Below are positions 47,068-58,412 of a stretch of 64,000 nt of DNA, piece after piece; the first letter of the stretch is position 1, and each line of letters starts with the position of its first letter. The notes below the pieces were generated by a model, which was given only the letters and a program-made list of their open reading frames with translations, was not told the DNA's origin and searched no databases. The DNA is taken from assembly GCA_905250075.1 (NCBI GenBank), contig CAJNOP010000079.1, forward strand, positions 319,698 through 383,697, in the 5' to 3' direction. This stretch comes from Rotaria sp. Silwood1. Lineage: Eukaryota; Rotifera; Eurotatoria; Philodinida; Philodinidae. A program made the position numbers and the translations under genes.

Positions 47068-48370
47068 TTTTTTTACAGTGTAGGATTTCATTGTATTGTT
47101 TCACTGAAATAAAGGAAAAACTATGCAATAAATCAGTTTCATAAATTCATTAAAAAGTTTATTTAATCTTGATTCGGCAAAAGAATATGTTGCAAGTTAA
47201 TGAAATGATTTCATAAAATATCAATTCTTACTCCAGTATAATAAGATTATATAGAGAGCAGATTAATTCAGTTTATTAAAAATTTATTATCAAAAAAATA
47301 ATTGAGATCAAGCATTGAGAAAAGAAATTCTGTAACGTTTTCAAAACCGTGCTATATTGAAATTAGATTGAAGAAAAAACAATCGTTTAGTCAAACTTAT
47401 GCTGTTCGACTTTGTTGTACATCAGCTGTTCTTACTTGTTTTTATGATGTTTAGTTTGCTGTTTTTCATCTGAATTTATAGAATTTGGATAAGAAATTTA
47501 TGGTACAGTAATATCGTGGCTTTGCAGTAAACACAGTAAAAGAAATGTACTTTCAAATTAATTTTTCACTAGAAGGTAACTTTTGATATTTATGACATGC
47601 TACATAATATAAGTCCTGTGAAAAGCTCAAGTTTTTATTTTCTGTTGGCAGATTATCTCATAAAATATTTGCATAGAGAGCACATAAATGATCCACTCAC
47701 TTTGTTTATGGACGTATGATCGTATAAAGATAACTATTTTTGATCTATATTGGATGAATTTCTTGACTTTTATTAATTAATAAATCATAGTTCTTAAAAA
47801 TTCGACCATCGATTATGACTTTCTATATGACTCATTAACCGAAGCAATAAGAAGACTTCGGCACTTGCCAAAAAATGACCTTGTTTATAGCATCGAAATT
47901 TGGTTACGTCGAAATTTGTTATATGCATAAAGGCAAAATATGATTTCTAGAATACGAATATACTGATATCAGAATAGCGACTTTTCATTTTATCAATGAA
48001 ATAGAATATACAAAAAGTAGTAAAATACTTTTATTATCAATTGTAAGATAACAATGAAAAGTGCTAATATTTGTATGTCTCTTAATATGTAATTATCACT
48101 TGAGGTTTATTCATGATTAGCGTGAAGAAGATAAGAAAAGAGTGAAAAATAAACGAAAACAACGAGATAACACATATGTACTGGATGTATTCATGATGAA
48201 TTTTAAAGAAACCGAAAAGAAAATAGATAGCAGAGTCAATATTAATGATTCAGATTTCTCGAAAGTTTAGTAGAAAACGTTTTGCTAAATTATTTCGCAT
48301 GCTCTTATATTAAAACATCGTACAATGAGTTCAAGATAAAACAAACAGAAAACAATAATAATTATTGAGT
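47068..48370. other. No gene seen
   Basis: AT-rich sequence without recognisable coding or repeat structure, between the gap and the 3' end of the nitrite reductase gene. Confidence 0.4.
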
Positions 48371-49768
48371 TTATGGATGTAATTTACATCCGACACATGG
48401 AGCGGGCGGTTCTATTGATGCGTAAATATCAGGTCTTGCTTTTCCACTAACGTTTAGATAACCCACTAAACATTTATCTAATCGAAATATTGCGTGATCA
48501 AGGATGGTATACGTTCCAGGAACAAGCATTTTCATATCAACGATAGTGGCACCACCAGGTGGAACTATTGTCGTTTGAACAAATCTTCCTGGTGGTGACA
48601 CTACATCACCATCACGATAGAGTTTTTCAAATATTCCTCCAATAATATGAAATGATGAAATTAAGTTCGGACCTGCATTACCAAAATAAATTCGAATCCT
48701 ATCGCCAGTAGAAGCTTTCAATGGAGCATCACGACTTAATGCCGATTCTTTCCCATTAAATACAACCACATTAGCAGTTTCATCTAAAGCTCTTGGATAA
48801 CTAAATTTAACTTTATCACTTAATTTTCCATTTTCGAGTTTTTCTGGTGGTTCATGATAAAATTCACTTTGCATGATATAAAATTCTTTGTCAACTGACG
48901 ACAATGTATCATATTCAGGTTGAACATAGATTAGACCATACATACCATTTGCAATATGTACAGGTACAGGAGCTGCAGCACAATGATAAACAAATAATCC
49001 TGGATATAAGAGACGAAAACGAGCTGTTTTAGTTTGATTTAAATCAGCAGTCGTAAGAGCTGCTCCACCTCCTGGTCCTTCGAACGCATGACAATCAATA
49101 TTATGTGGATTACCAGTTTCATCTCGATTGGTTAAGTTTAATTCAATAATATCACCAACACGAGCTCGAATGAATGGTCCAGGTACACTATCATTAAATG
49201 TCCAAACATCATATTTATACATATTTGTTAATTGAATTGTTTTGGTTGTAGTTTATAAATCAACTTTTAGTATTACTGGATGATGTCTAGTAATTGGTGG
49301 AGGAACATTTGGTGCTGTAGTTAAAATTGCTGTTTCAACTGGCATATGTCTGATTATATTTAGATCGATAATATCTTCATGGTGATTGTTATCTGTTGTT
49401 GAAGAATCAAATCGAACATTATTTGACTGAGAGTCAGTCTCAATAATTGGAACTGTTCGATCCTTCGAAGAAGGTGATAACCTAGCTTCACGAGTATTAA
49501 CAAAATCATTTTGTTTTGAAGTAGATAATGCATGAGCTCTTAAAAAATTGAATTTATCAGAGAAATATGCAATAACAACAGATGTAATACCCATTGCACT
49601 TATTAACACAGCAGTTCCATAATTCGCTCTTGACTTTTGATTTAGTGGTGGTTTTAACTGAAGAGTATTAAATCGAACAGACGACATGTAGCTGTTACCA
49701 TTTATTTCTAGATTAAATATCTTTACAGATCGAAATAATTTTGCCAGAAAAATTTGATTTCGATACAT
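48371..49768 (-). pseudogene. Copper-containing nitrite reductase (NirK), one in-frame stop
   Basis: Minus-strand frame of 466 codons with no intron, interrupted only by a TAA at 49253-49255. NirK reduces nitrite to nitric oxide. Counting through the stop, copper ligands are all present: type 1 site His222 (PHNIDCH), Cys263, His271 and Met276 (YHCAAAPVPVHIANGMYG); type 2 site His227, His262 and His425 (ILDHAIF). The catalytic pair corresponds to Asp225 and His374 (SSFHIIGG). The N-terminus (about 80 residues) is basic with a hydrophobic helix (VLISAMGITSVVIAYF), suiting a mitochondrial leader or membrane anchor. The motif APNVPPPITRHHPV leads into the mature domain. The C-terminus ends in a Cys-rich APCVGCKLHP. 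It is divergent from the P450nor gene at 50359. Apart from the stop, every key residue is conserved, so this is a very recent lesion, a sequence error or a read-through case. Confidence 0.85.
49253..49255 (-). other. In-frame TAA within NirK
   Basis: The minus-strand codon following LKVDL is TAA, and translation continues in the same frame with TTTKTIQLTNMYKYD into the copper domain. A single C-to-T change from CAA (Gln) would explain it. No indel is involved. Confidence 0.85.
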
Positions 49769-50358
49769 GATGATAGTCAGATAATGTTAATACAGTGTAG
49801 AAATGACTCTCATTTTCTTTCTCTTTTCTTTATCATGTGCGTCTTTGGCGACAGAATTTCATGGAGAAAAAAAACATACCCATTGCTTTACATGTTTATT
49901 TTTTTCTTTCTTCACAGGGATCAATAGGGGCAATTTTTTTTTGTCCCAACTATTTCTGATGAGTGAAATAGATAGAAATACGAACGAGTAGAAAACGATG
50001 ACAAATCATATTTGTGTCTTATTTCTCTTCTTACTATGCCTTCTCAATTCGAGTATTCTTAGTTTGTTTGATTCAGGAATATTGTTTTATGCGTTATTTT
50101 TTAATTAAAATTAATATAAAGTTTTTATATATTTTTCTTTTAATTTAATTTCTAGATAAATTTAAGTATATTACTGGGTATTTTAGATTGAATTCTACGA
50201 TTCATTTTATAATCTTAAAACAACTAAAAATCTTTAAATTAATTTTAATTAAATAATAACAAGAAAGAATATAAAATTTTAAATATTAATCGATTAATAT
50301 AATTCTATTTTGTTTTTCTTATTAAAAGTAACATATACTACTCAAAAAAAAATACTAG
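49769..50358. promoter_or_regulatory. Shared divergent upstream region of NirK and P450nor
   Basis: 590 bp between the two divergent start codons, AT-rich, with no coding content. If both genes are expressed, their promoters must lie here, which would allow joint control. No specific binding site can be named by eye. Confidence 0.4.
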
Positions 50359-52475
50359 ATGTCGATATCTATTCGTTGTAAACCGACGGGTTTTATGCAA
50401 GCAAGTCGAACTATTTTAAAACAAGCACACCGCTACATATTACCGTTGACATTAAACAGGTATCAAACGACAACTACAGATGGTAAGTGTTATTTTTTAG
50501 AACTGTTAGAGAGATAACAAAGCCCGATCACTCTCACCCTATTCACCATTTTCCGAATAATTTTCTTCTGCAATTCTACACGTTTTGATGTGATAATATT
50601 GGCGAAAAACAAGTTTTCTTTCATGTTTGTTTTTCGTTGGACTAAAGGTCAGAAAATACAAATTTCATCTTCTCTTAAATTGACAAAGCAACAGTTGTAA
50701 ATCTCCAATCTGATTTCTTGATCACTACTATAGTTCAGTGTCGGATTGATAAACAGTTGATTTTCTTGGAAAACAACTGTTAGAATTCAAGAAATAAAGA
50801 TAAAATAAAATTGTCTAATGTTAATCAAATTGTAGTGCCATCCTTTCCCATGCCACGTTCATCTCCTCTTCGTCCACCACCTGACTATGCCAAACTACGT
50901 AAAGACCGTGCGGTATCAAAAGCAAAAATTTGGGATGGCAGCCTCGTCTGGTTGGTGACTCGACACAGTGATGTTCAAAAAGTTCTCAAGGATCCACGCT
51001 TCAGCAAGGTACGCACGCTTCCGGGATTTCCAGAAACAGGGCCTGGAGGCAAAGCGGCAGCTCGCGAAACTAAGCCGACATTTGTCGATATGGATCCACC
51101 CGAACACACTCGTTACCGTGGAATGATCGAACAAGATTTCACATTCGAGAAGGCAGAATCAATGCGACCCAATATCCAACAGATTGTTGACAATCTTCTC
51201 AATGAGATGCAAGCTCGTCAAGTACAGCCAGTTGACTTAATCTCTTCGTTTTCAATGCCAGTTCCTACATTGGTCATTTATCAAATGCTCGGCATTCCCT
51301 ACAAAGATCATGAGTTCTTAGAGAAATGCAATAGTATCCGCACAAGTGGCAGCGGAACATCTGCTCAAGCGTCGATGGCTAGCAAGGATCTCATGAATTA
51401 TCTTGGATGCCTAGTGAGCCATTGTAGTGTTAAATGTCATTTTGCACATGTTCATCCTCATACCTTCCTAACAACTACGAAGCTGACTAAATTCAGAATA
51501 GCTTCTTCAATGAAATTTTTTGGAATAAGAGAAAAATCTTTTATTCTACATTGTTATTTTTTTAAGTGATGCAAAATGAAAGATTTTTTTTATCATAAAA
51601 AGATGCCTTCATGAGAAATCACTATAGACTACTTTATGATTGACGTAGTATTGCCGTATGAAGCCCATATTAGTTTATATCAAATGAAGAATAAAAAACA
51701 CTGCTTCATTCACATTTAAAATAGAACAAAGACATACTTTTTAAATCTTCATTGTTTTTCATAGAAAAAAAACTTTCATAAGAACGGGGATTCTTAATCA
51801 TGATTTTTTCCTCTACTTTTGTATTTGTTCAGAGCAATTTTTCTTATTATCTCAATCTAGGTGGAAAGCAAAGAAAAGAATCCTGATAACGACATTATTA
51901 GTCGTCTAGCAACCGAACAAGTACGTACGGGCAAATTAACTACTGAGGAATTAGTGGCTATGTCGTTTCTCCTTTTGGTTGCTGGCAATGCAACAACAGC
52001 AAACATGATTACGTTTGGTACTCTTACACTTCTTCAGCATTCTGATCAGCTCAATCAACTTCGTGAAGAACCATCTCTTATCAAAAGTGCAGTTGAAGAA
52101 ATACTACGCTATCACACAGGCTCACAATTTGCTACTCGTCGAATAGCCATTGAGGATGTGGAAGTCGGTGGTCAAATAATCAAGAAGGGTGAAGGAGTGT
52201 GGGCTCTGAATGCGTCAGCTAACGACGACGAAGATTTTTTCTCGAATCCATCCCGCTTTGACATTCGTCGTCAACCAAATCCTCATCTTGCATTCGGTTA
52301 TGGTATTCATACATGCATTGCGGAACACTTAGCACGTGTTGAGATAGAAATTGCCATTGGTACTCTCTTTCGTCGATTACCTAATCTTCAGCTTGCTATT
52401 CCAGTTGACAAATTGCCATATGTCACAGATCCAGCACGTGATTTTGGCGTCGCTACACTGCTTATAAAATGGTGA
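50359..52475 (+). CDS. Nitric oxide reductase, cytochrome P450nor (CYP55) type
   Basis: Three exons: 50359-50482, 50836-51413 and 51861-52475, 438 aa. Exon 1 encodes a basic, acid-free leader (MSISIRCKPTGFMQASRTIL) typical of mitochondrial import. The body matches the CYP55 family along its length. Landmarks are KIWDGSLVWLVTRHSDV, RTLPGFPETGPGGKAAA, FVDMDPPEHTRYRGM, LLLVAGNATTANM (I-helix; AGNAT at 275-279 in place of the usual AG-x-D/E-T, as in P450nor), EILRYHTGS, and the heme loop FGYGIHTCIAEHLA with Cys386. P450nor takes electrons directly from NADH and converts two NO to N2O, with no separate redox partner. Next to NirK it completes a fungal-type denitrification route. Family assignment is strong; a bacterial CYP105-like relative is the main alternative. 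Likely horizontally acquired from a fungus, with animal-style introns. Confidence 0.86.
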
Positions 52476-53363
52476 GTTGTTTGGAACTCTTCATTACTGT
52501 TAAAGCTACATCTAGAGTTTGTTCTGAAAGACTTTTATTGAAGTCCAGATCCGAAACTTCAAATGAGTTCCAAAAATATCTGAAATTTTCTCAAGTGAAC
52601 AAATTATGTATACATCACTGGATATATGCAAGATGAGATCTGAAACCAGAGATAGTCATATATCTATATTAGAATTTTAGTACAAAAATTAAAGCGAGAA
52701 TTGAAGTTTTCACGAATAGCAATCTATCACCATAAAACTTTGACAAATGATAGACCAAATATCGTATGCGCCGAACTTAGGATCTCTGGTCTATTGTTGG
52801 GTTCGATGCATATCTAGCTCAAATCGTTTTCTATCATTTGATAAGTGGAAGTATGCTTGTTGGAAATTTGTAAAAAATTATTGCTTTGACGCTCAGAACG
52901 TTTGTTTATTAACAGCTCCAAGGTCACAAAAATTTGTTCCTCAACATATAAGTAGTTCATGTACATTGAGAAATGCATGATACCCAGAACAGACTATTTG
53001 AGATCCTATATTGTCATATCTATTCTTTTTTGAATCTAGGTGACAAAGTCGACAAGATCAAACTCACTAATAATATTAATGAAATTTGACGATCGCTAAC
53101 TCTCATTTCATTCATTTATTCATGCATGCTTTTAATTTTAGCAATAAACTAGCTCGTCATCTTCTTTCATAAAATTCTAACCTTAATTACTTCGAGAAAA
53201 CGAGAAGAAATTTGAAACAAATGTAACAACCAGCGTCTTTAATTCCTCCAGAGGAAAAGTACAATTTGTATTTAATTTATAGCACGTCTTACCGACACTG
53301 CACAGAGCTGTATTCTAGTTTCTAGAATACTTTAGACAATAAAATATATATTAATAACGTAGT
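52476..53363. other. No gene seen
   Basis: 3' flank of the P450nor gene up to the piggyBac target site. No recognisable coding region or repeat. Confidence 0.45.
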
Positions 53364-55515
53364 TTAACACATTGGGCACGATGTGGCCCACCGGTGGGCC
53401 ACGCTATGGTTTTACGAGTAACTGTATAGAAGAACACTTTCTTTTGATTTTTTCTTAGGCACGAGGTTCTAAACATGAAGTGTCAGTTGTTCTGTGTTCA
53501 GTGCTTTATTTGCGTCCTTTATTCCATAGGATAATGCTTGTCATTAAAACACTCTAGACAAAAAAACTTATCACAGTCAGAACAAAAAGTTTTCACTTTC
53601 TTTGCTGCCGCATAGCTTGCTTCTCTTGACTGTTGTGCCTTTCCCTTCGCATAGCAGCTAGTACATCGTCTGCCAACATTGCGCGTAGATCCTTCCTTTT
53701 CTTCGAGCTTGTGATCAGCGAGTTTGCGCTTGGAATGACTTGCTGATTGTTGTATCGGACCAGGTTTTAGCTTCTCGATTGGCGCACCAAGGAGTAAAGA
53801 TCGTACAAGACTTTCTCGAAACTGTAAAATCTGTATGTTGCTCGCCGCATAATTTTCCTTGTAAATCAGATAACTATTAACCACTGCAGTTCCAAATACC
53901 AATTCAAATGCCACCTTTTTATACCATTTTATTGACCGTCTCAGGCATGTGTGGTATGTTGATAGTTGATCTGATAAATCAGTACCTTGTCTGCCTTCAT
54001 TGTAATCGAGAACAACTTGCGGCTTCATGATGCGTTCATTCAGTTTATTGTTTTTTCCGGTGTTCACCACAGTTGCTGAATGAAATGGTTTAGTAGATAT
54101 CATCAGAACGTCTCTTTTATCTTTCCACTTGATCAATTTTACACCGATTTTGTTCTTGAGCCCATAAACCTCACCAGGCTTGAGCTTTTTCTGAACAACT
54201 TCATATCCTGATCCAGTACGATTACTTCTCAATGTTCCAATAAGATACGTATCCTGTTCCAACAAACGTTTTGCTAGAGAAATACTAGTAAAGAAGTTGT
54301 CAGCCACCACGGTTCGATAACATCCCGAAAGACCATTCAATAGATTCATTACGACTGCTTCAGCATGTCCACGACCTGCCATAGGATCTTACTGACCAGT
54401 ATAGATCACATAATTCCAGGTGTATCCATTGGTAGCCGCTAGCTTGTATATCTTTACGCCGTACTTGTGTGCTTTTCCAGGGATGTATTGTTTGAACAAA
54501 AGTCTGCCTCGCCATGGTACCATACTTTCGTCGATGCTAATAACTGAGCCAGGCATATATACTGATGAAAACCTCTCTTTGAGTAAATCTGAGAGTGGTT
54601 TCAACTTGAACAGCCTGTCGTGGTCCGAATTCTTGTTATTGTTGTTTGTAAAATGCCAAAATTTGAGGAGTAATTCAAACCTCTCTCTCGACATGGCATT
54701 TCGTATGATCTCTGATCCGTACAATTGACTACTGCTCCAGTAGTATTTCAGTTTCGGCATTTGTACCAATCCCATCTCGATAATGATTCCAAAGAACTTC
54801 AGCATCTCTTCATCGGTGGTTGGTTTCCATTGACGAAATTTTGACCGTCTGCTAATCTCATGAGTTTGCAAATATTGTTCCGCATAGCGATTAGTTTCAC
54901 GAACCATAAGGTCAATAATTTCGTCCGTAATGAAATGCCGATAGCAATCGATAGGGTCGATTGTATTGTCTCCTGAAGTCGAAGTTACTTCTTCGACGAG
55001 ACCATGATCTTCCATAAATTCATCATCCGATTCTGGTTTTATTTCATTCCAGACGTTTGAATCGACCTCGTCATTTGTCACTTCTTCGTCGGAGCTTTCA
55101 GATTCAAGATGTATTCTATCGAAATCATCATCCAAAGAACTCATTTCACTTCGTGAGCTAACGCTTTCTTCTGAATCGGTTTCTTCGAACGACATGTGTA
55201 CTATTCCAAAAATTCACTCGTCTTTATATAGTAAAACAACACATGGATAAGAATAACAGAGAAAAGCCTGGAATTTTCCTCCTTCTTCTCACATATGTTA
55301 TATATAACATGAAAAAGAACGAAAAATTGACTCAGGCAATTCTAGTTACTCGCGAAAAATGATTCATTATGTAGTAATACAAGAAAGAGAACGATAAATA
55401 ATCAGTAGAAGATAACGAAAGGGTCATTAAGTGCATTTATTAGAAGTGAACTATTCATAAAAATGACATCTTGCAGAAATTTCATACGAAAACTGAATCG
55501 TGCCCAATGTGTTAA
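53364..55515. mobile_element. piggyBac element with TTAA target sites
   Basis: TTAA at 53364-53367 and 55512-55515 flank inverted termini CACATTGGGCACGAT (53368 onward) and ATCGTGCCCAATGTG (to 55511). Length without the target sites is 2,144 bp. The left end also holds the palindrome GGCCCACCGGTGGGCC. It carries one transposase gene on the minus strand. It is structurally complete at both ends, implying recent insertion. Confidence 0.93.
53519..55195 (-). pseudogene. piggyBac transposase, one in-frame stop
   Basis: Minus-strand frame of 559 codons, broken only by TAA at 54389-54391 (after NYVIYTGQ, before DPMAGRGHAEAVV). The acidic N-terminus is followed by the DDE domain with the three family aspartates in VISIDESMVPWRGR, VVADNFFTS and VVLDYNEGRQGTDLSDQ. 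The C-terminus is a Cys-rich finger (CSDCDKFFCLECFNDKHY). Length and layout are normal for the family. As written the protein would end after the first catalytic Asp region, so the copy is probably inactive unless the stop is read through or is an error. Confidence 0.9.
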
Positions 55516-56558
55516 TCAGAAAACATAGTAAGTATAGTCAAATTATGAACTTAAATTATGATGAGTCCTGAATTTTTCAAAAATAAATGTTAATCTAAAA
55601 AGTTATTAGCACAATCCATACAAGATTCAATTGAGAAATACGATGTAGTTGTTCTTGACAATCACATGTAAATAGGTTTTTTCTTTTCTGACGTACACAT
55701 GCCCTATTGTGACGTAGTCTTGCAGATTTCCTTATTCGATATGGATCATGCAGTCACAAATGCAGAATAAGCACGTTGCAGTGATCTTTTGAAGTGTTTG
55801 AGAATAGTGTCAACAAAACTTTTGGTCTCTTATTAGATCTACTCCTGAAATCTTTTGTTTTTCACCAAAAGCAGTGGTATTGTGAAAAGATTTTCCTTGA
55901 GAGGATTTTTTCGAGTATGCTAATTTTTACATGGGAGATGCTTCTAATGCATGGCACTATGCATTTGTCGAGGGATTCAAATTTTCTATTTTAGAATTCT
56001 TACTTAATTATAGGAATCTTGGTAGATGGAAATATTACAGTTGTCTGGTTCGTTATTAAAAATACTTTTGTTTGTCATGAATTCCAACGTATATGGTAGA
56101 TGTTCAACAAATCAATTGTAACAACAAAATATTATTTACTATCTAATCGAAACTATCGTTTTGAAGTATAGAGAAACTCATTCATTTAGATTTCATTCAC
56201 TTGTTTTCTTTTGTATTTTCTTTTTATGGATTCAATGCAAACTGATCTTCTTGCGAACTCTTAAAAAGAAATTATATGGTATCGTCAAATTCATTCTTAT
56301 CTCATTGCAAAACATTAGATATTTTTTTCAAATGATGATTTACTTATCATTGAAGCTAACTAGCGTCATTGGATCAAGTGATCACTTGGCTTAATTTCTT
56401 TCCTTTTTCTGTCATAATTATTGATATTTCGGAGTATTTTCGCCTAATGGTTTACATGATTTCCAAACAGTTCCTTTCGCAATTTTCTTTTTAATGAACT
56501 TTCATTTATGGGAATTTTCTATCGCTGTATGTTTTAATGATTATTGATGGATATTGAG
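55516..56558. other. No gene seen
   Basis: AT-rich spacer between the piggyBac element and a telomere-type tract. Short open frames only. Confidence 0.45.
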
Positions 56559-56682
56559 AGGGTGTGGGTGTGTGCTATCTTGAGGGTGGGTGTGGGTATG
56601 GGTAGATGTGGGTGCCGATGTAGGCAAAGAGAAAAAGCACACGCAACCGCGCCCACACTTACGCTCACACCCACACCCATGT
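56559..56682. repeat. Head-to-head telomere-type repeats
   Basis: TGTGGG-type units (GGTGTGGGTGTGTG, GGGTGGGTGTGGGTATGGG) at 56559-56625 are followed by CCCACA-type units at about 56637-56682 (CTCACACCCACACCC). Confidence 0.75.
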
Positions 56683-57845
56683 ACTAGAAAATAAAATTAT
56701 ATCGATTTCTCTTTTTCTGAGATAAAACAAAATATTAAACTGCTTAAAAAGTCCTCGTGGAATGAATTTCGATCATTGGTAAGAAATCTTTTTCATTTCC
56801 TTCATATAAATTCTTTAGTACAAGTTTACGATCGTGTTAAATATGATTTAATCGGTAAATTTATTTTAAGTATATTTTAATATATACATCAGTCGAATAT
56901 ATTCATCAAATCACCAACATCACCAAAATTAAAGAATATGCCGTTACACTACTACAACGTTATTTTCAAACAGCAACATGAAACAACGATCACCTGTTAA
57001 AAAACAATCTACAAGATATATTCAACAAACTGTAAAAACAAATCACCTACCTATGTTGTATATTATATATAGCATCGTTATTATCGATCACTGTTGATCC
57101 GACCGAATACATATAACAATTGTTATATCGGATTCGCCGACTTCAACTTTGCAACATACACACCATTATCATAACTACCATCGTATAACCTCTTTTCACG
57201 AGACATAAGACATTCGTCAAGTGTCTCGGCGTTTCTCTCCAGCCTTCTGTATATCTATATATATTGTTGCTTCTTTTCTGTTAACATCTTAATAAAAGGC
57301 TTTGACTCCAAAAAAAAGTATATTTTACAAATAATCAGCATTGAAACATATCAACTGTACATGCATTACTTTTGTAATGTACTCAAATACTATTGAGGTG
57401 TTGATCTAGAAAAAAAAGTGGAAATTTATCAACTATTTATTCAAATTAGTTTTATTAAATTGGTCCACCGCTGATCTCAAAAAAATGATCTCCTAAAACT
57501 TTAGCAAAATTTTTTCAATATATCCAAGTGCACGAAGTATGCATTCTTTTGTTTAAAATTATTTGTCATTATGAATAAATTAAAATTTTAAATAAATATT
57601 AAAATGTTGTATCATTTCCAATTGTTTTCTTTTCGTTGAATTAAATGAACCCAATTTTTCTTTTTTTTGTCTTATTAATTAGAAAGTAAGTGACCAAATG
57701 AAAGAGATATTTTATCATTTTTAGTTTTGCAACAGTTGACTAACGTCTTCATACCGTATGACTGTAATTTCAATACTACTGTTAATATTGTTCGACGTCA
57801 AAATAATAATTCCTGTTGGCAATACGGATCGTTCACGTTCTGTAA
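56683..57845. other. No gene seen; possible solo LTR-like stretch
   Basis: About 57060-57310 has a run ending ATCTTAATAAAAGGCTTTGA that resembles the 3' part of a long terminal repeat (polyadenylation signal followed by a short tail). No second copy, primer-binding site or coding region is present in the window, so this is weak. Otherwise nothing recognised. Confidence 0.3.
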
Positions 57846-57892
57846 TGGTGTGGGTGAAGGTGTTGAGCATCTCTTAACCCACGCCCATCCTC
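57846..57892. repeat. Very short head-to-head telomere-like pair
   Basis: GGTGTGGGTGAAGGTG followed by AACCCACGCCCATCC, only a few units on each side. Confidence 0.5.
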
Positions 57893-58412
57893 AATATTTC
57901 ACCTGACTCAAAAAAGTTCTTATGGCAGCAAAGTCATTGAAAAAGAGAGACAGATAAATGAAATAAAAGAGATCGCTCTTGGCAACATATGACTTGGTAT
58001 GTGATTACTTCTTATACATGTTCGTAGCATATCAAGAAATCATGAATAAGGCTTATTACACAAAACTTGAGGCAACACTTGCCTAAGTTATATAAGCTCT
58101 TTCTTTCACTTCAATTATAAGATAACGATTGGCATGAAGTCATTCATCTTCAATCAAATTCAGGCACGTTTTACTGCTAAAAATAATGCAAATTAGCCAC
58201 CCAGTAACATCTGTGATAGAAAAAAGCTTTTTTGTACACCTCTCAATCCAATGGATGAAATAAAAGGTTTCTCTTTTTTCTTTCCTCTCCACTTAATCCT
58301 AGCTTTCGTATTTATATTGATAATGTTTATCAATCATTCATAAAAGATTGATGTTGTTTTTTTCTTTGTAGTTTTTTTCCAATACAACACAGCAGTGTTC
58401 TTCTTAGTGAAG
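57893..58412. other. 5' flank of the DKNYY-repeat gene
   Basis: No coding region. TTCTTTGTAG at about 58361-58370, 43 bp before the ATG, could be a splice acceptor for a 5' leader or trans-spliced leader; this is not provable here. Confidence 0.35.

Noticed and set aside
50359..52475. Generic bacterial CYP105-type P450
   Set aside because: The AGNAT I-helix motif, the RTLPGFPE and YHTGS segments and near-identical spacing along the chain fit CYP55 better; a tree would settle it.
48371..55195. Alternative genetic code with TAA as Gln
   Set aside because: Several intact genes here (USP, OGA, P450nor, uricase ends) use TAA or TAG as normal terminators and have no internal TAA; the isolated stops in NirK and piggyBac are better seen as lesions or errors.
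57060..57310. Full LTR retrotransposon
   Set aside because: Only one LTR-like stretch; no gag, protease, reverse transcriptase or second repeat nearby.
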